Below are positions 7,250 to 14,843 of a DNA stretch of 24,609 nucleotides, one piece after another (the stretch's first letter is position 1; the number at the start of each line of letters is the position of its first letter). This DNA comes from an uncultured Woeseia sp. Lineage in GTDB: Bacteria > Pseudomonadota > Gammaproteobacteria > Steroidobacterales > Woeseiaceae. Made by a program: the position numbers and the translations under genes. The notes under the pieces are model-generated. The model had not been told where the DNA came from and ran no database searches. It worked only from the letters and a program-made list of their open reading frames with translations. Location of the stretch: NCBI GenBank assembly GCA_937925605.1, contig CALALV010000062.1, positions 1-24,609 of the forward strand, read 5' to 3'.

Positions 7250-8023
7250 ATGTGCCTCGTCGTCTTCGCCTGGCGCGCGCACCCCCGCTATCGCCTGGTC
7301 GTTGCGGCCAATCGTGACGAGCTGCACGCACGGCCCGCGGAGGCGATGCACTGGTGGCCCGACCAGCCCGGGCTGCTGGCCGGACGCGACCTGCAGGCGG
7401 GCGGCACCTGGCTCGCGCTGTCGCGCAGCGGGCGCTTCGCGACGGTCACCAACTACCGCGAGCGCTTTCGGACGGAGCCCGGCATGACGAGCCGCGGCCG
7501 GCTGGTCAGCGACTTCGTCAGCGGCGATACCGCGCCGCTCGCTTACGCGCGGTCGCTCGAAGGCAGCCATTACGCCGGCTTCAGCCTGCTGGCGGCGGAT
7601 GCCGACAGCCTCTGTTACACGGGCAATCGCGAGGACGCGGCGCGATTGCTCGAGCCCGGCATATACGGGCTGTCGAACGCGACGCTGGATACGCCGTGGC
7701 CGAAGCTCGAGCGCTGCCGCGCCGGCCTGGCCGGCCTGCTCGAACGCGGCGACCCGTCGCCGACCGCGCTGATGCAGCTGCTCGCGGACACGACGCCGGC
7801 GCCGGTGCGCGAGCTGGACCGCGACCTGCCGATCGAGCTGGCGCGCGCCGTGTCGGCGCCGTTCATCAAGAACGAGCGCTACGGCACGCGCTGCACGACC
7901 GTGGTGCTGGTCGAGCAGGACGGCCGTACGCTGGTGGCGGAACGCAGCTTCGGCGCGGACGGTCGCCAGTCGGGCGAGCGCCAGTTCCGGCTGGACCCGC
8001 CTCAGGCAGGGGCGCTGTCGTAG
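7250..8023 (+). CDS. NRDE (TANGO2) family protein
   Basis: This 257-residue protein begins MCLVVFAW, exposing Cys2 as in predicted N-terminal-nucleophile hydrolases. It carries the name-giving motif AANRDE at about 22-27. GGTWLALSRSGRFATVTNYR and the closing RYGTRCTTVVLVE are also typical. The family is widespread, including human TANGO2, and its chemistry is not settled; proposals include heme or lipid handling. The start is 2 bases after the nudC stop, so the two are almost certainly one transcript. Its last 22 bases overlap the end of the convergent esterase gene. Confidence 0.92.
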   Translation: MCLVVFAWRAHPRYRLVVAANRDELHARPAEAMHWWPDQPGLLAGRDLQAGGTWLALSRSGRFATVTNYRERFRTEPGMTSRGRLVSDFVSGDTAPLAYARSLEGSHYAGFSLLAADADSLCYTGNREDAARLLEPGIYGLSNATLDTPWPKLERCRAGLAGLLERGDPSPTALMQLLADTTPAPVRELDRDLPIELARAVSAPFIKNERYGTRCTTVVLVEQDGRTLVAERSFGADGRQSGERQFRLDPPQAGALS

Positions 8024-8685
8024 ACCCGGAGCAACCAGCTGCGGATGTCGCGAATCTCTTCCGGGCAGACCGCGTGCGCCATCGGGTAGGCGCGCCATTC
8101 GGGCCGGAAGCCGGCCTCTTCCAGCGCCGCGCGGGTCGCCTCGCCGAGCGCAATCGGCAGCATCGGGTCGAAGGTGCCGTGCGCGATGAATACCGGCAAC
8201 TCGCGCGGCTGCGACCCGGGCTCGTCGATGACCTCGGCGCGGAACGCGTCCCCGAGCGGCAGCCAGGTCGACAGGGCCATCAGCCCGGCATAGCGCTCGG
8301 GCTGGCGCAGCGCCGTGTGCAAGGCGATGGCTCCACCCTGCGAAAAGCCGGCCAGCACGATGCGCTCGCGCGGCACGCCGCGCGCGAGCTCGCGCTCGAC
8401 CAGCTCGTCAAGCTGCCGGGCGCTCTCGCGGATGCCGTCCTCGTCCTGCGGACCGCCGCGGTCGAGGCTGACGATGTCGTACCAGGCGCGCATCGCGATG
8501 CCGTTGTTGATCGTCACCTCGCGCACCGGCGCGTGCGGGAACAGGTAGCGCAGGTCGAGCTGCTTATCGAGCGCGAGCTCGGGCACGATCGGCTCGAAAT
8601 CGTGGCCGTCGGCGCCGAGCCCGTGCAGCCAGATCACGCTGCCGTCCGCGCCGCTCCCCTTGCAGACCTCGACGGTCTCCAGCAT
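8002..8685 (-). CDS. Carboxylesterase of the phospholipase/acylprotein-thioesterase family
   Basis: The 227-residue alpha/beta hydrolase has an oxyanion-side motif VIWLHGLGADGHDF at 17-30, nucleophile Ser115 in GFSQGG, Asp173 in HGTFDPMLPI and His204 in YPMAHAVCPEE, giving a complete catalytic triad. Length and motifs fit the small cytosolic carboxylesterases such as Pseudomonas EstB and eukaryotic acyl-protein thioesterases. It has no signal peptide. The substrate is probably a short-chain or lysophospholipid ester, but this cannot be decided here. The gene runs towards the NRDE gene, overlapping its end by 22 bases, and starts 129 bases from argR in the opposite direction. Confidence 0.92.
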   Translation of the reverse strand: MLETVEVCKGSGADGSVIWLHGLGADGHDFEPIVPELALDKQLDLRYLFPHAPVREVTINNGIAMRAWYDIVSLDRGGPQDEDGIRESARQLDELVERELARGVPRERIVLAGFSQGGAIALHTALRQPERYAGLMALSTWLPLGDAFRAEVIDEPGSQPRELPVFIAHGTFDPMLPIALGEATRAALEEAGFRPEWRAYPMAHAVCPEEIRDIRSWLLRVYDSAPA

Positions 8686-8785
8686 CAGTCATCTACCCCG
8701 TGTATGGCGACGGGCGGATGGTAAAGACTGCCGGCGCCGCGGCCAAGCACCGCCGGCCTTGACCGACCTTCTGCATGCTGCTAGC

Positions 8786-8806
8786 TTTATGCGCATATTT
8801 ATGCAG
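8786..8806. promoter_or_regulatory. ARG-box-like double palindrome in front of argR
   Basis: Two overlapping palindromes lie 9-29 bases before the argR start: TATGCGCATA (8788-8797) and GCATA-TT-TATGC (8793-8804). On the minus strand the core reads TGCATAAATATGCG, which has the same symmetry and AT centre as the ArgR operator half-sites (TGAATAAATATTCA), with C/G replacing the inner A/T. The site is next to the likely ribosome site of argR, so binding would block expression of the operon. A further GCATGC lies 12 bases upstream at 8773-8778. This is inferred from symmetry and position only. Confidence 0.45.
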
Positions 8807-8814
8807 GCCAGCCA

Positions 8815-9276
8815 ATGCCCGACCCGAACGGAACCACGACCGAGCGCCGCCGGGCGATCCGCGACCTGCTGCGCCGCGCGCCGGCCGCGACCCAGCAGGA
8901 GCTGGTCGCAGCGCTGACGGCGCGCGGGCTGATCGCGACCCAGTCGAGCGTGAGTCGCGACCTGCGCGAACTCGGTGCGCTGAAGACCCGGGACGGCTAC
9001 GTGCTGCCGGAAACGGGCGCCGGCGAGGACGAGATCGCCGCGGTCGCGTCGCTGCTGCGACGGCTGCGCGCCGCGGGCCCCAACCTGCTCGTCATCCATA
9101 CCGCGATCGGCGCCGCGCAGCGCGTCGCGCTCGCGCTGGACCGCTGCGGCTGGCCCGAGATCGTCGGCAACGTCGGCGGCGACGATACCGTCTTCACCGC
9201 GACGGCGAACGCCGCCGCCCAGCGCGCCGTGATCGCGCGCATCGAGCACGCCGTGCCGCGGCGACTGAGCAGCTGA
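8815..9276 (+). CDS. argR: Arginine repressor ArgR
   Basis: The 153-residue protein has an N-terminal winged helix with the recognition region ATQSSVSRDLRELGALKT (41-58), the hallmark of ArgR, and a C-terminal oligomerisation and arginine-binding domain. The aspartates of the arginine-binding loop are present in VGGDDTVFT (120-128). With arginine bound, the hexamer represses arginine biosynthesis genes. It is the first gene of the operon, 16 bases before argG, and the palindromic site before it suggests autoregulation. The C-terminal domain is somewhat diverged, with IGAAQRVALALD in place of the usual GTAxxxAxxLD. Confidence 0.92.
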   Translation: MPDPNGTTTERRRAIRDLLRRAPAATQQELVAALTARGLIATQSSVSRDLRELGALKTRDGYVLPETGAGEDEIAAVASLLRRLRAAGPNLLVIHTAIGAAQRVALALDRCGWPEIVGNVGGDDTVFTATANAAAQRAVIARIEHAVPRRLSS

Positions 9277-9292
9277 ACAACGGAGTCCCGCC

Positions 9293-10504
9293 GTGAGCAA
9301 AGACACGTCCCCGATCATCCTCGCCTTTTCCGGCGGCCTCGACACCTCGTTCTGTGTGCCGTGGCTGAAACAGGAATACGACCGCGAGGTCATCACGGTC
9401 ACGGTCGACACCGGCGGCATCGACGACGCGGCCGCGCGCGACCTCGCCGCGCGTGCGCGCGCGCTCGGCGCCGTCGAGCACCTGCAGCTCGACTGCCGGC
9501 AGCGATTCTTCGACGAAGTGATCCGCTTCCTGATCGCGGGCAACGTGATGCGCGGCCATGCGTATCCGCTCTGCGTCGGCGCCGAGCGCGGCGTACAGGC
9601 CGCTGCGCTCCCGCACGTGTCCCGCGCGCGCGGCGCGACGCCGGTGGCGCACGGCTGCACCGCGGCCGGGAACGACCAGGTCCGCTTCGAGGTCGCGCTG
9701 CGCACGCTGAACCCGGGGCTCGAGGTGCTCGCGCCCGTGCGCGACAACAGCTGGGTGCGCGACGAGCAGCTCGCGTTCCTGCGCGAGCGCGACCTGCCGC
9801 TGCCGCCGCAGGGCTCGACCTATTCCGTTAACCGCGGGCTGTGGGGCATCACGATCGGCGGCCGCGAGACGCTCGGCTCCGAACTCGCGCTGCCGGAAGA
9901 CGCGTGGGTATTGTCGGCCGGCGCGTTTGCCGAGCCGCTGCCGGAACGCGAGCTTGCAATCGGCTTCGAGCGCGGCGTGCCGGTGTCGATCGACGGCGAG
10001 GCATTCGAGCCGGTCGCGCTGATCGAACGCCTCGAGTCGATCGCCGGCGGCTACGGGATCGGCCGAGGCATCCATCTCGGCGACACCGTGCTCGGCACGA
10101 AGGGCCGCGTCGCCTTCGAGGCGCCCGCGGCCGTCACGCTGATCGTCGCGCACCGCGAGCTGGAGAAGCTCGTGCTGAGCGCGCACCAGTCACGCATCAA
10201 GGACGCCGTTGCGGCAACCTACGGCGACATGGTCCACGAGGGTCGCCAGCTCGACCTCGCGGCGCGCGACATCGAAGCCCTGCTCGCTTCGTCGCAGCGA
10301 CGGGTCACCGGCGAGGTCATGCTGCGGCTGCGCCCCGGCAACCTGTTCGTGACAGGCACGCGCTCGCCGCACTCGCTGTTGGCCGCGACGCGCGGCGTCT
10401 ACGGCGAGAGCGCGGGCGAGTGGACCCCGGCGGACGCGCTCGGCTACTCGCGCGTGCTGTCGCTGCCGGGCACGCTGCAGACGCGCGCCGGCGGAGCGGC
10501 CTGA
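9293..10504 (+). CDS. argG: Argininosuccinate synthase
   Basis: This 403-residue enzyme joins citrulline and aspartate at the cost of ATP. The PP-loop is AFSGGLDTSF (10-19). GNDQVRFE, YSVNRGLWG and the C-terminal YGIGRGIHLGDT are recognisable. The usual HGCTGKGNDQ region reads HGCTAAGNDQ. GLWGITIGGRETL, TKGRVAFEA and the ending with LASSQRRVTGEV resemble the ArgG class of Xanthomonas and Bacteroidota as I remember it, rather than the E. coli enzyme. GTG start with GGAG at 9282-9285. The stop is followed one base later by the next gene. Confidence 0.95.
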   Translation: MSKDTSPIILAFSGGLDTSFCVPWLKQEYDREVITVTVDTGGIDDAAARDLAARARALGAVEHLQLDCRQRFFDEVIRFLIAGNVMRGHAYPLCVGAERGVQAAALPHVSRARGATPVAHGCTAAGNDQVRFEVALRTLNPGLEVLAPVRDNSWVRDEQLAFLRERDLPLPPQGSTYSVNRGLWGITIGGRETLGSELALPEDAWVLSAGAFAEPLPERELAIGFERGVPVSIDGEAFEPVALIERLESIAGGYGIGRGIHLGDTVLGTKGRVAFEAPAAVTLIVAHRELEKLVLSAHQSRIKDAVAATYGDMVHEGRQLDLAARDIEALLASSQRRVTGEVMLRLRPGNLFVTGTRSPHSLLAATRGVYGESAGEWTPADALGYSRVLSLPGTLQTRAGGAA

Positions 10505-10505
10505 C

Positions 10506-11567
10506 GTGCGCAGCGTCCTGGTCGACAAGATCGCCTCGGTCGCGCAGCACAGCAACCTGGGCCCCGAACTGCGCCTCGCCGACGAGATTCCCTGCGAGGA
10601 AGGCGTGCTGATCGCCGCGCGGGTCCTGAACAACAAGTCGCGCTACAACCAGCTCGAACTGGTCAGCGGCCGCATGGCGACCGTGAACCGCGGCGACGTC
10701 GTCGTCGGCGCGCTCGGCCACCGCAAGGCGCTGCGCGGCTACTCCGGTCACCTGCCCGCCTCGCTGGCGGTCGGCGAGCAGGTCCAGCTGCTGAACATCG
10801 GCGGCGTCATGGGGATCTGCGATTCGGCCAATCCCGACGTCGGCGCGCCGTTCGACTGCGAGGTGCTCGGCACCGTCCTGCACTTCCCTTATCTCGGCGA
10901 GCGCATCGGCGTACCGGCCCGCGCCGGGCGCGCAGCCTACGACGCCGACGCGCCGCTCGACACCGGCGGCGTGCCGGTCGTCGCGCTCGCGGGCACCTGC
11001 ATGGATTCGGGCAAGACGGTCGCGTCCTGCGCGATAGTCGCGGGCCTGCGGCACCACGGCCTGACCGTCGCGGCCTGCAAGGCCACCGGCGTCGCGCTGC
11101 GCCGCGACATCCTCGCGATGGAAGACGCGGGCGCCAGCGCGACGATGATCTTCTCCGACCTGGGCATCGTCACGACGACGGCGGCCAACGGCCCGGCCCT
11201 GACGCGCAGCCTGCTGACCGAACTGGCCGCGCGCGGGCCCGGCGCGATCGTCGTCGAGCTCGGCGACGGGCTGATCGGCGCCTACGGCGTCGACGCGATC
11301 CTGGCCGACCCCGCGATCCGTGCCGCGTTCAGCGTCGTCGTGCTGTGCGCCAACGACCCGGTCGGCGCCTGGGGCGGCGCGCGCATCCTCCGCGAGCAGT
11401 ACGGCATCGAGCCCGCTGTCGTGACCGGGCCGGCGACCGACAACGACGTCGGCATCGACCAGATCCGCGAGCGCCTGAAGCTCCCGGCGATCAACGCGAT
11501 GACGGCCGGCGCCGCGCTCGGCGACCACGTGGCCCGGGCGCTAGGCCTGGACGGGGCAAGGACATGA
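10506..11567 (+). CDS. P-loop protein of unknown function (DUF1611/BioD-like NTPase domain) inside the arginine operon
   Basis: The 353-residue protein has two parts. Residues 1-140 are beta-rich and Gly/Val-rich (NRGDVVVGALGHRKALRGYS, LLNIGGVMGIC). From 155 on there is a P-loop domain with Walker A GTCMDSGKT (163-171), a following Lys192 in ACKATG, and a strand ending IVVELGDGL (248-256). This order resembles dethiobiotin synthetase and DUF1611 proteins. One DUF1611 member, DgcN, has been reported as a D-glutamate N-acetyltransferase, but its N-terminal part is not obviously like this one. The gene is locked into the operon, 1 base after argG and overlapping argC by 4. No N-acetylglutamate synthase is visible here, so a role in making acylglutamate is a plausible but unproven inference. 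An ATP- or GTP-dependent ligase, or a regulatory NTPase, is also possible. Confidence 0.8.
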   Translation: MRSVLVDKIASVAQHSNLGPELRLADEIPCEEGVLIAARVLNNKSRYNQLELVSGRMATVNRGDVVVGALGHRKALRGYSGHLPASLAVGEQVQLLNIGGVMGICDSANPDVGAPFDCEVLGTVLHFPYLGERIGVPARAGRAAYDADAPLDTGGVPVVALAGTCMDSGKTVASCAIVAGLRHHGLTVAACKATGVALRRDILAMEDAGASATMIFSDLGIVTTTAANGPALTRSLLTELAARGPGAIVVELGDGLIGAYGVDAILADPAIRAAFSVVVLCANDPVGAWGGARILREQYGIEPAVVTGPATDNDVGIDQIRERLKLPAINAMTAGAALGDHVARALGLDGART

Positions 11568-12625
11568 GCGAACGCATCCCCGTCGCGGTAGTCGGCGCCA
11601 CCGGCTACGTCGGCGGCGAACTGCTGCGGCTGCTCGCCGCGCACCCGCGCTTCGTCCTCGACTCCGCCGTCTCCACCACGAGCGCGGGCGGCCTGCTGGC
11701 AGCCACGTTTCCGACGCTCGCCGCTGCCTTCCCCGACAGCAGGTTCATCTCGCCCGACGACGCGCTGGCGCGGCTCGCTGCGCTCGAGCGCCTCGCGCTG
11801 TTCTCGGCGGCGCCGCACGGCGCCTCCGCCGCGCTCGTGGCGCGCTTCATCGACGCCGCGGAGCAGCACGAAGTCGAGCTGCACGTCGTAGACGTCTCCG
11901 CAGACTTCCGCTACCACTCCGCGACCGCGTGGAGCGCAGTGTACGGGCAGCCGCACGGCGCGCCGGACCTGCTCGACCGCTTCCAACAAGGCCTGCCGGA
12001 GCACGTGGCGGAGACGACACGCGCGCACGTCGGTCACCCGGGCTGTTTCGCGACGGCCGCGCTGCTAGCGGCCGTGCCGCTGTGCAGGGCGCAACCCGGG
12101 CTCGACAGCCTGTTCGTCAGCGGCATCACGGGCAGTACCGGTTCCGGCCGCAGCGCCCAGCCCGGTACCCATCACCCGGAACGCCACGCGAACCTGTACG
12201 CGTACAAGCCGCTCGCGCACCGCCACGCGCCGGAAATAGAAAGCGGCGTCTCGGCGGCCGGCGGCAACGTCGTCACGATCAACTTCGTGCCGCATTCCGG
12301 GCCGTTCGCGCGCGGCATACACGTGACGCTCGCGGCCACGCTGCCGCAGCCGATGACGACCGCGGCGCTGCGCGCGCTGTACGCGGAGTACTACGCCGGG
12401 GCCGACTTCGTCCGCGTCGTCGACGGCACGCCGCGACTCAAGGACGTCGTGACCAGCAACTATGCGCACGTCGGGGTGGCGGCGCATGCGAACCAGGTGG
12501 TCGTCTTCTGCGTCATCGACAACCTCGTCAAGGGCGCGGCCGGCGGCGCGATGCAATGGATGAACCGGCTCTGGTCGCTGCCCGAGGCGACCGGGCTCAA
12601 TGCCCCGGCACCGGCATGGACCTGA
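11564..12625 (+). CDS. argC: N-acetyl-gamma-glutamyl-phosphate reductase
   Basis: The 353-residue enzyme reduces acylglutamyl phosphate to the semialdehyde with NADPH. The dinucleotide-binding motif is VVGATGYVGGELLRLL (9-24), the catalytic cysteine is Cys161 in HPGCFAT, and the C-terminal VKGAAGGAMQWMN is standard for ArgC. ITGSTGSGRS and a conserved H-x-R-H region (PLAHRHAPEI) complete the active site. The ATG overlaps the previous stop (ATGA). Its own last 10 bases overlap argD. The frame is also open upstream, but the chosen start gives the normal N-terminal strand directly before GATGYVG. Confidence 0.96.
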   Translation: MSERIPVAVVGATGYVGGELLRLLAAHPRFVLDSAVSTTSAGGLLAATFPTLAAAFPDSRFISPDDALARLAALERLALFSAAPHGASAALVARFIDAAEQHEVELHVVDVSADFRYHSATAWSAVYGQPHGAPDLLDRFQQGLPEHVAETTRAHVGHPGCFATAALLAAVPLCRAQPGLDSLFVSGITGSTGSGRSAQPGTHHPERHANLYAYKPLAHRHAPEIESGVSAAGGNVVTINFVPHSGPFARGIHVTLAATLPQPMTTAALRALYAEYYAGADFVRVVDGTPRLKDVVTSNYAHVGVAAHANQVVVFCVIDNLVKGAAGGAMQWMNRLWSLPEATGLNAPAPAWT

Positions 12626-13812
12626 GCAAGGGCAATGGCAGGCCGCCGGCAGCCGACGCCGTCGCGCGCGAAGCGGCGGCCACGGTGCCCGTGTACCCGC
12701 AGCTGGCGCTGAACCCCGTCAGGGCCGCGGGCTGTGACATCTTTACGGCCGATGGCCGCCAGGTGCTCGACCTGTACGGCGGCCACGCGGTCGCCGCGCT
12801 CGGTTACGGGCACCCGCGGCTGCTCGAGGCCGTCGAGGCGCAGACCCGGCGCCTGATGTTCCAGAGCAATGCGGTCGCGCTCGACGTGCGCGCCGCGGCG
12901 GCCGAGGCGCTGGCGCGGGTCGCGCCCCGCGGGCTGACGCGGGCCTTCTTCGTCAACAGCGGCGCGGAGGCCAACGAGAACGCGCTGCGGGTCGCCTGCC
13001 GGGCAACCGGCCGCGGCAAGGTGCTGGCCGTGACGCACGCCTTCCACGGCCGCACGGCCGCCGCGGCCGCGGTGACCTGGAACGCCGCGCAGAGCTGGTA
13101 CGGCTTCCCGCGGCTGCCGTTCGACGTCGAATTCATCCCGCGCAACGACGTGGCCGCCGCGCACGCATCGGTCGGCGCCGACGTCGCCGCGGTAATTTTC
13201 GAGCCGGTGCAGGGCGTGGCCGGCGCCTTCGACCTGGCGCCGGAATTCGTCGCCGCGCTGCGCGAGGCGACCCGCGCACACGGCGCGCTGCTGATCGCCG
13301 ACGAGGTGCAGTCCGGCATGGGACGCACGGGACAGTTTTTCGCCAGCCAGGTTTACGAGATCGAACCGGACCTGCTGACCAGTGCGAAAAGCCTGGGCGG
13401 CGGCTTCCCCTGCGGCGCGCTGCTCTGCACCGAGGCGCTGGCCGCGACGCTCGGGCCCGGCGACCTCGGCACGACCTTCGGCGGCGGACCGGTCGCCGCG
13501 GCGGCCATTGCCGCGGTCATCGACACGATCCTCGAGGAACGCCTGCTCGACAACGTACGCGCGCGCGAGGCGCAGATCCGCGAGCTTTGTGTCACCGGCC
13601 CGGTACGGCGCATCCAGGGCATGGGCCTGCTGCTGGGCCTCGTCTGCGACCGGCCCGCGAAAGAAGTGCATGCCGCTTTGCTCGAGCACGACATCCTGGC
13701 CGGCACCAGCGCGGACCCGCGGGTCCTGCGGCTGCTGCCGCCGCTCGTCATCCAGGCGCACCACGTCCGCCGCCTCGCCGAGGCGCTGGCCGACATCGCG
13801 CCGCAAACCTGA
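12616..13812 (+). CDS. argD: Acetylornithine aminotransferase (class III, PLP-dependent)
   Basis: The 398-residue transaminase converts acylglutamate semialdehyde to acylornithine using glutamate. The PLP lysine is Lys258 in SAKSLGGG. Asp229 in ADEVQSGMGRTG contacts the cofactor. VNSGAEANENALR and THAFHGRT are typical substrate and phosphate-binding motifs. The start MDLSKGNG lies inside the end of argC (10-base overlap); the frame runs further upstream only because it lies within argC. Length fits ArgD. Whether the preferred substrate is the acetyl or succinyl form is not readable from sequence. Twenty-three bases separate it from the next gene. Confidence 0.95.
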   Translation: MDLSKGNGRPPAADAVAREAAATVPVYPQLALNPVRAAGCDIFTADGRQVLDLYGGHAVAALGYGHPRLLEAVEAQTRRLMFQSNAVALDVRAAAAEALARVAPRGLTRAFFVNSGAEANENALRVACRATGRGKVLAVTHAFHGRTAAAAAVTWNAAQSWYGFPRLPFDVEFIPRNDVAAAHASVGADVAAVIFEPVQGVAGAFDLAPEFVAALREATRAHGALLIADEVQSGMGRTGQFFASQVYEIEPDLLTSAKSLGGGFPCGALLCTEALAATLGPGDLGTTFGGGPVAAAAIAAVIDTILEERLLDNVRAREAQIRELCVTGPVRRIQGMGLLLGLVCDRPAKEVHAALLEHDILAGTSADPRVLRLLPPLVIQAHHVRRLAEALADIAPQT

Positions 13813-13835
13813 CCACTGCCACACGGGATTCACCG

Positions 13836-14843
13836 ATGAAAGCTTTTAACGACCTCGCCGATTTCTCCGCCGAACAGGTGCAAGCGCTGCTCGAACTCGC
13901 GACCCGGCTGGACCGCCAGCCGGAGCCGGAAGCGCTGCGCGGCAAGGTCCTGTCGCTCCTGTTCCTGAGCCCGTCGCTGCGCACGCTGGCTTCGTTCCAG
14001 GCGGCGATGACGCGGCTCGGCGGGGGCTCGTTCGTGATCTCGCCGGACATGTCCATCCACGGGCTCGAAACCCGGCCCGGCATCGTCATGGACGGCACGG
14101 CCGCCGAACACATCCGCGAGGCCGTGCCGGTTATCGCGTCCTACGGCGACGCGATCGGCATTCGCGCATTCGCCGAGCGCCGCAGCCTCGACGACGACAT
14201 CGCCGAGCGCGAGTTCACGGCGCTGACCGACCTCGTCGACAAGCCCTGGATCAACATGGAGTCGGCGATGAACCATCCCTGCCAGAGCCTCGCCGACTGG
14301 AAGACGCTCGACGATCTCGGCATCCCCGCGAACGGCGGCAAGTTCGTGCTGAGCTGGGCCTACCACCCGAAGGCGCTGCCGCTCGCCGTGCCGGCGGCGA
14401 CGGTGCAGATGGCCGCGATGCGCGGCATGGACGTCACGGTACTGCGACCCGAGGGCTTCGAGCTGCCGGACGCGATCATGCAGAAGGCGAAGGACGCGGC
14501 CGCGGCCGCAGGCGGCAGCGTGAGCGAGACCGACGACCGCCGGGCCGCGATGCAGGACGCGCACGTCATCTACGCGAAGTCCTGGTCATCCACGGCCCGC
14601 TACGGCGATCGCGCCGGCGACCAGGACCTGCGGCGCGGCCTCGAGCACTGGTGCGTCGACGAGCCCTGGTTCGAGGATGCGCGCGAGGACTGCCGCTTCA
14701 TGCACTGCCTGCCGGTGCGCCGCGGCGTCGTCGTCGCCGACCGCATCCTCGACGGGCCGCGCAGCGTCGTGATCCAGGAGGCACGCAACCGCATGCTCGC
14801 GCAGATGGCGGTACTGCACCGCATGCTCGGGAGCGGCGCGTGA
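13836..14843 (+). CDS. argF': N-acetyl- (or N-succinyl-) ornithine transcarbamylase
   Basis: The 335-residue carbamoyltransferase has a variant carbamoyl-phosphate loop FLSPSLRT (43-50) instead of STRT, HPCQ at 147-150, and WAYHPKALPLAVP (174-186), a proline-rich signature of AOTCase/SOTCase that ordinary ornithine transcarbamylases lack. It ends with FMHCLPVRRGVVV. It therefore acts on acylornithine, giving acylcitrulline. Specificity is known to switch at one position: Glu in the Xanthomonas acetyl enzyme, Pro in the Bacteroides succinyl enzyme. Glu78 in the loop HGLETR may be that residue, favouring acetyl, but the alignment is by eye. The lysine that is reversibly carboxylated in the Xanthomonas enzyme (RRNVK) appears to be valine here (RRGVV), as in the succinyl class. 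Confidence 0.88.
   Translation: MKAFNDLADFSAEQVQALLELATRLDRQPEPEALRGKVLSLLFLSPSLRTLASFQAAMTRLGGGSFVISPDMSIHGLETRPGIVMDGTAAEHIREAVPVIASYGDAIGIRAFAERRSLDDDIAEREFTALTDLVDKPWINMESAMNHPCQSLADWKTLDDLGIPANGGKFVLSWAYHPKALPLAVPAATVQMAAMRGMDVTVLRPEGFELPDAIMQKAKDAAAAAGGSVSETDDRRAAMQDAHVIYAKSWSSTARYGDRAGDQDLRRGLEHWCVDEPWFEDAREDCRFMHCLPVRRGVVVADRILDGPRSVVIQEARNRMLAQMAVLHRMLGSGA

Noticed and set aside
5670..7331. A 553-codon open frame opposite the FlhC-like gene and nudC
   Set aside because: It spans two well-supported genes and their gap, has antisense-type composition and no recognisable motif.
12460..13833. A 457-codon open frame opposite argD
   Set aside because: Mirror frame of a well-conserved transaminase with no protein-like hydrophobic pattern.
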